Shown: in pieces, positions 61,697 through 64,000 of the stretch
Position numbering within the stretch: position 1 is the first letter of the stretch
How the letters are laid out: each line of letters opens with the position of its first letter
From: Pseudomonas putida
GTDB taxonomy: Bacteria; Pseudomonadota; Gammaproteobacteria; Pseudomonadales; Pseudomonadaceae
NCBI RefSeq assembly: GCF_028682475.1
Contig: NZ_JANHLE010000026.1
Span: 1 to 64,000, forward strand
Direction of reading: 5' to 3'
DNA length: 64,000 bases
Position numbers and translations under genes: made by a program
The notes under the pieces: model-generated
What the model was told of the DNA's origin: nothing
The model's database searches: none
The model's input: only the letters and a program-made list of their open reading frames with translations

Positions 61697-63601
61697 ATGG
61701 CCATTCCCAGCGCTAGTGCCTATAACGCAGACGCCATCGAAGTCCTCTCGGGCCTTGACCCGGTGCGCAAACGCCCGGGCATGTACACCGACACCAGCCG
61801 GCCGAACCACCTGGCCCAGGAAGTGATCGACAACAGTGTCGACGAAGCCCTGGCCGGGCATGCCAAGTCGGTGCAGGTGATCCTGCACGCCGACCATTCG
61901 CTGGAAGTGTCCGATGACGGTCGCGGCATGCCCGTGGACATCCACCCTGAAGAGGGGGTTTCCGGGGTCGAACTGATCCTCACCAAGCTGCACGCCGGTG
62001 GCAAGTTCTCCAACAAGAACTACCAGTTCTCCGGTGGTCTGCACGGCGTGGGTATTTCCGTGGTCAACGCCTTGTCCAGCCAGGTGCGGGTCAAGGTCAA
62101 GCGCGATGGCAACGAGTACCAGATGACCTTCGCCGACGGCTACAAGGCCAGCGAGCTGGAAGTGGTCGGTACGGTCGGCAAGCGCAACACCGGCACCAGC
62201 GTGTACTTCGCGCCGGACCCGAAGTATTTCGATTCGCCGAAGTTCTCCATCAGCCGCCTCAAACACGTGCTCAAGGCCAAGGCCGTACTGTGCCCGGGGT
62301 TGCTGGTCAGCTTCGAAGACAAGGCCAGCGGCGAGAAGGTCGAATGGCACTATGAAGATGGCCTGCGTTCCTACCTGGTCGATTCGGTCAGCGAGTTCCT
62401 GCGCCTGCCCGACGAGCCGTTCTGCGGCAGCCTGGCGGGTAACAAGGAGGCTGTCGACTGGGCCCTGCTGTGGCTGCCCGAAGGCGGTGACAGCGTCCAG
62501 GAAAGCTACGTCAACCTGATTCCTACGGCTCAGGGCGGCACGCACGTCAACGGCCTGCGCCAGGGCCTGCTCGATGCCATGCGCGAGTTCTGCGAGTTCC
62601 GCAACCTGCTGCCGCGTGGGGTCAAGCTGGCACCTGAAGACGTCTGGGAGCGCATCACCTTCGTGCTCTCGATGAAAATGCAGGAGCCGCAGTTCTCCGG
62701 GCAGACCAAGGAACGCCTGTCGTCCCGTGAAGCGGCGGCTTTCGTCTCGGGTGTGGTCAAGGATGCGTTCAGCCTGTGGCTCAATGCCCACCCTGAGCTG
62801 GGCATGCAACTGGCAGAGCTGGCGATCAATAACGCCGGACGCCGCCTCAAAGCCAGCAAGAAGGTCGAACGCAAGCGCGTTACCCAGGGGCCGGCCTTGC
62901 CGGGCAAACTGGCCGACTGTGCCGGGCAGGACCCGATGCGTGCCGAGCTGTTCCTGGTCGAGGGTGATTCGGCAGGCGGTTCGGCCAAACAGGCGCGTGA
63001 CAAGGAGTTCCAGGCAATCCTGCCGTTGCGCGGCAAGATCCTCAACACCTGGGAGGTTGACGGTGGTGAAGTCCTGGCCAGCCAGGAGGTGCACAACATC
63101 GCCGTGGCCATCGGCGTCGATCCTGGCGCGGCCGACATGAGTCAGCTGCGCTACGGCAAGATCTGCATCCTCGCCGACGCCGACTCCGACGGCCTGCACA
63201 TCGCCACCTTGCTCTGTGCGCTGTTCGTCCAGCATTTCCGCCCGTTGGTCGAGGCCGGTCACGTCTACGTGGCCATGCCGCCGCTGTACCGTATCGACCT
63301 GGGCAAGGAAATCTACTACGCCCTCGATGAAGCCGAGCGCGATGGCATTCTCGATCGCCTGGTCGCCGAGAAGAAGCGCGGCAAGCCGCAGGTCACGCGA
63401 TTCAAAGGCCTGGGTGAAATGAACCCGCCGCAGCTGCGTGAAACCACCATGGATCCGAACACCCGCCGCCTGGTCCAGCTGACCCTGGACGACCTCGACG
63501 GCACCCGCGAAATCATGGACATGCTGCTGGCCAAGAAACGTGCCGGGGATCGCAAGAACTGGCTGGAGTCCAAAGGCAATCTGGCCGAGGTCCTGGCTTG
63601 A
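61697..63601 (+). CDS. parE: DNA topoisomerase IV subunit B
   Basis: ATPase subunit that, with ParC, separates daughter chromosomes. The 634-residue product has the GHKL ATPase motifs IDNSVDEALAGH, DDGRGMP and GLHGVGISVVNAL, then the TOPRIM motifs EGDSAGGSAKQARD and ADADSDGLHI and the C-terminal GLGEMNPPQL. It ends the nudF-parE run and overlaps the next start. Confidence 0.98.
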   Translation: MAIPSASAYNADAIEVLSGLDPVRKRPGMYTDTSRPNHLAQEVIDNSVDEALAGHAKSVQVILHADHSLEVSDDGRGMPVDIHPEEGVSGVELILTKLHAGGKFSNKNYQFSGGLHGVGISVVNALSSQVRVKVKRDGNEYQMTFADGYKASELEVVGTVGKRNTGTSVYFAPDPKYFDSPKFSISRLKHVLKAKAVLCPGLLVSFEDKASGEKVEWHYEDGLRSYLVDSVSEFLRLPDEPFCGSLAGNKEAVDWALLWLPEGGDSVQESYVNLIPTAQGGTHVNGLRQGLLDAMREFCEFRNLLPRGVKLAPEDVWERITFVLSMKMQEPQFSGQTKERLSSREAAAFVSGVVKDAFSLWLNAHPELGMQLAELAINNAGRRLKASKKVERKRVTQGPALPGKLADCAGQDPMRAELFLVEGDSAGGSAKQARDKEFQAILPLRGKILNTWEVDGGEVLASQEVHNIAVAIGVDPGAADMSQLRYGKICILADADSDGLHIATLLCALFVQHFRPLVEAGHVYVAMPPLYRIDLGKEIYYALDEAERDGILDRLVAEKKRGKPQVTRFKGLGEMNPPQLRETTMDPNTRRLVQLTLDDLDGTREIMDMLLAKKRAGDRKNWLESKGNLAEVLA

Positions 63602-64000
63602 TTCGTTCGCTCCTGGCAGCAGTGCTTGGCGTTTTTGCCCTGTCATCGCAGGCCGCGCCGTGGCCGGAGTTGAAGTTTGTCGACGAGTACCCGGTCGAGG
63701 GCATGCGCGGCGGCAACCTGTCGGGCCTGGCCCTGTGCAAGGGCGAACTGTGGACGGTGTCCGACCGGGACGACGACCTGATTTACCGGCTCAATACCAA
63801 GGCGCCGGTATGGCAGGCTGAGCCGGTGCCCGTAGCAGCGCCGCCGGTACCGGAAAGCGGTTTGCCCTGGGGCATTCGTTCGCGGACCTGGGCAACTGGC
63901 AAGGTTCGTGGCGGCGATCTGGATTTTGAAGGCATCAGCTGTGATGCCGCAGGTAACCGCTACCTGGTCAGTGAGGCTCATGCTGCCGTATTGCAGGTAC
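63598..64000 (+). CDS. Phytase-like/esterase-like periplasmic protein, 3' truncated by window
   Basis: Starts with TTG overlapping the parE stop (TTGA), with GAGG eight bases upstream; the opening MIRSLLAAVLGVFALSSQAAPW is a clear signal peptide. The 134 visible residues include GNLSGLALCKGELWTVSDRDDDLIYRL and GGDLDFEGISCDAAGNRYLVSEAH, typical of the esterase-like activity of phytase family (a beta-propeller). The rest lies beyond the window. Translation is probably coupled to parE, although the protein is periplasmic and parE is not. Confidence 0.8.
   Translation, partial: MIRSLLAAVLGVFALSSQAAPWPELKFVDEYPVEGMRGGNLSGLALCKGELWTVSDRDDDLIYRLNTKAPVWQAEPVPVAAPPVPESGLPWGIRSRTWATGKVRGGDLDFEGISCDAAGNRYLVSEAHAAVLQV

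Overview
The window is a chromosomal core segment of a Pseudomonas, most likely of the P. putida/P. fluorescens lineage. The evidence is the high GC content, the dense gene packing, the many Pseudomonas-type REP inverted repeats (GCGGGGCAAGCCCGCTCC and relatives), and gene order that matches known Pseudomonas neighbourhoods: metK-tkt-epd-pgk-fba, putA/putP, the LPS core and msbA-hldE locus, and thiC, tolC and nudF-cpdA-parE. I see no prophage, insertion sequence, integron, CRISPR array, tRNA or rRNA gene. Species cannot be fixed from what I can see.

Layout. 1-4.0 kb: mltA, a lipoprotein cytochrome c', a DUF1090 protein and ligB. 4.2-12.8 kb: metK with an ArsR-methyltransferase fusion that probably regulates it (a perfect palindrome lies upstream), then transketolase, epd, pgk, two small lipoproteins and class II fba, which together form a central carbon block. 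13.0-22.5 kb: a REC-PAS-GGDEF-EAL c-di-GMP protein, a YgjP-like metalloprotease, a winged-helix protein, ElaA, an orphan periplasmic binding protein, a YccS-like membrane protein, an HI0933-type flavoprotein and dbpA. 22.6-28.7 kb: an MdtD-like exporter, a second TldD/TldE-type protease pair and an acyl-CoA dehydrogenase. 28.9-34.7 kb: putA and putP, divergent around a 353-bp region that carries seven copies of the PutA recognition hexamer GTTGCA. 34.8-47.1 kb: rlmJ and then the LPS core/export locus (carbamoyltransferase, glycosyltransferases, Mig-14-like protein, PIG-L deacetylase, WaaP-like kinase homologue, msbA, hldE). 47.2-52.9 kb: an unknown protein with a degenerate Nudix-like motif, an aldo/keto reductase, a DAO-type flavoprotein, emrE with a divergent LysR regulator, and waaA. 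52.9-64.0 kb: tolC, a TPP riboswitch with thiC and the HMP transporter cytX, a DUF3298 lipoprotein, nudF-yqiB-cpdA-yqiA-parE, and the start of a phytase-like esterase gene that runs off the window.

How they work together. Envelope genes dominate: lytic transglycosylase, Kdo transfer, ADP-heptose synthesis, core decoration, lipid A-core flipping and TolC export. The metabolic genes have local control that can be read from the sequence: a palindrome before arsR-metK, clustered PutA sites before putA/putP, a TPP riboswitch before thiC, and an ATC-N9-GAT LysR box between emrE and its neighbour regulator. I found no clearly novel multi-gene system. The observations most worth checking are the kinase-fold LPS protein whose catalytic-loop Asp is Ser, the SAM-cycle regulator with its palindrome, a tail-anchored glycosyltransferase with a strongly basic linker, and the unknown protein with the degenerate Nudix-like motif.
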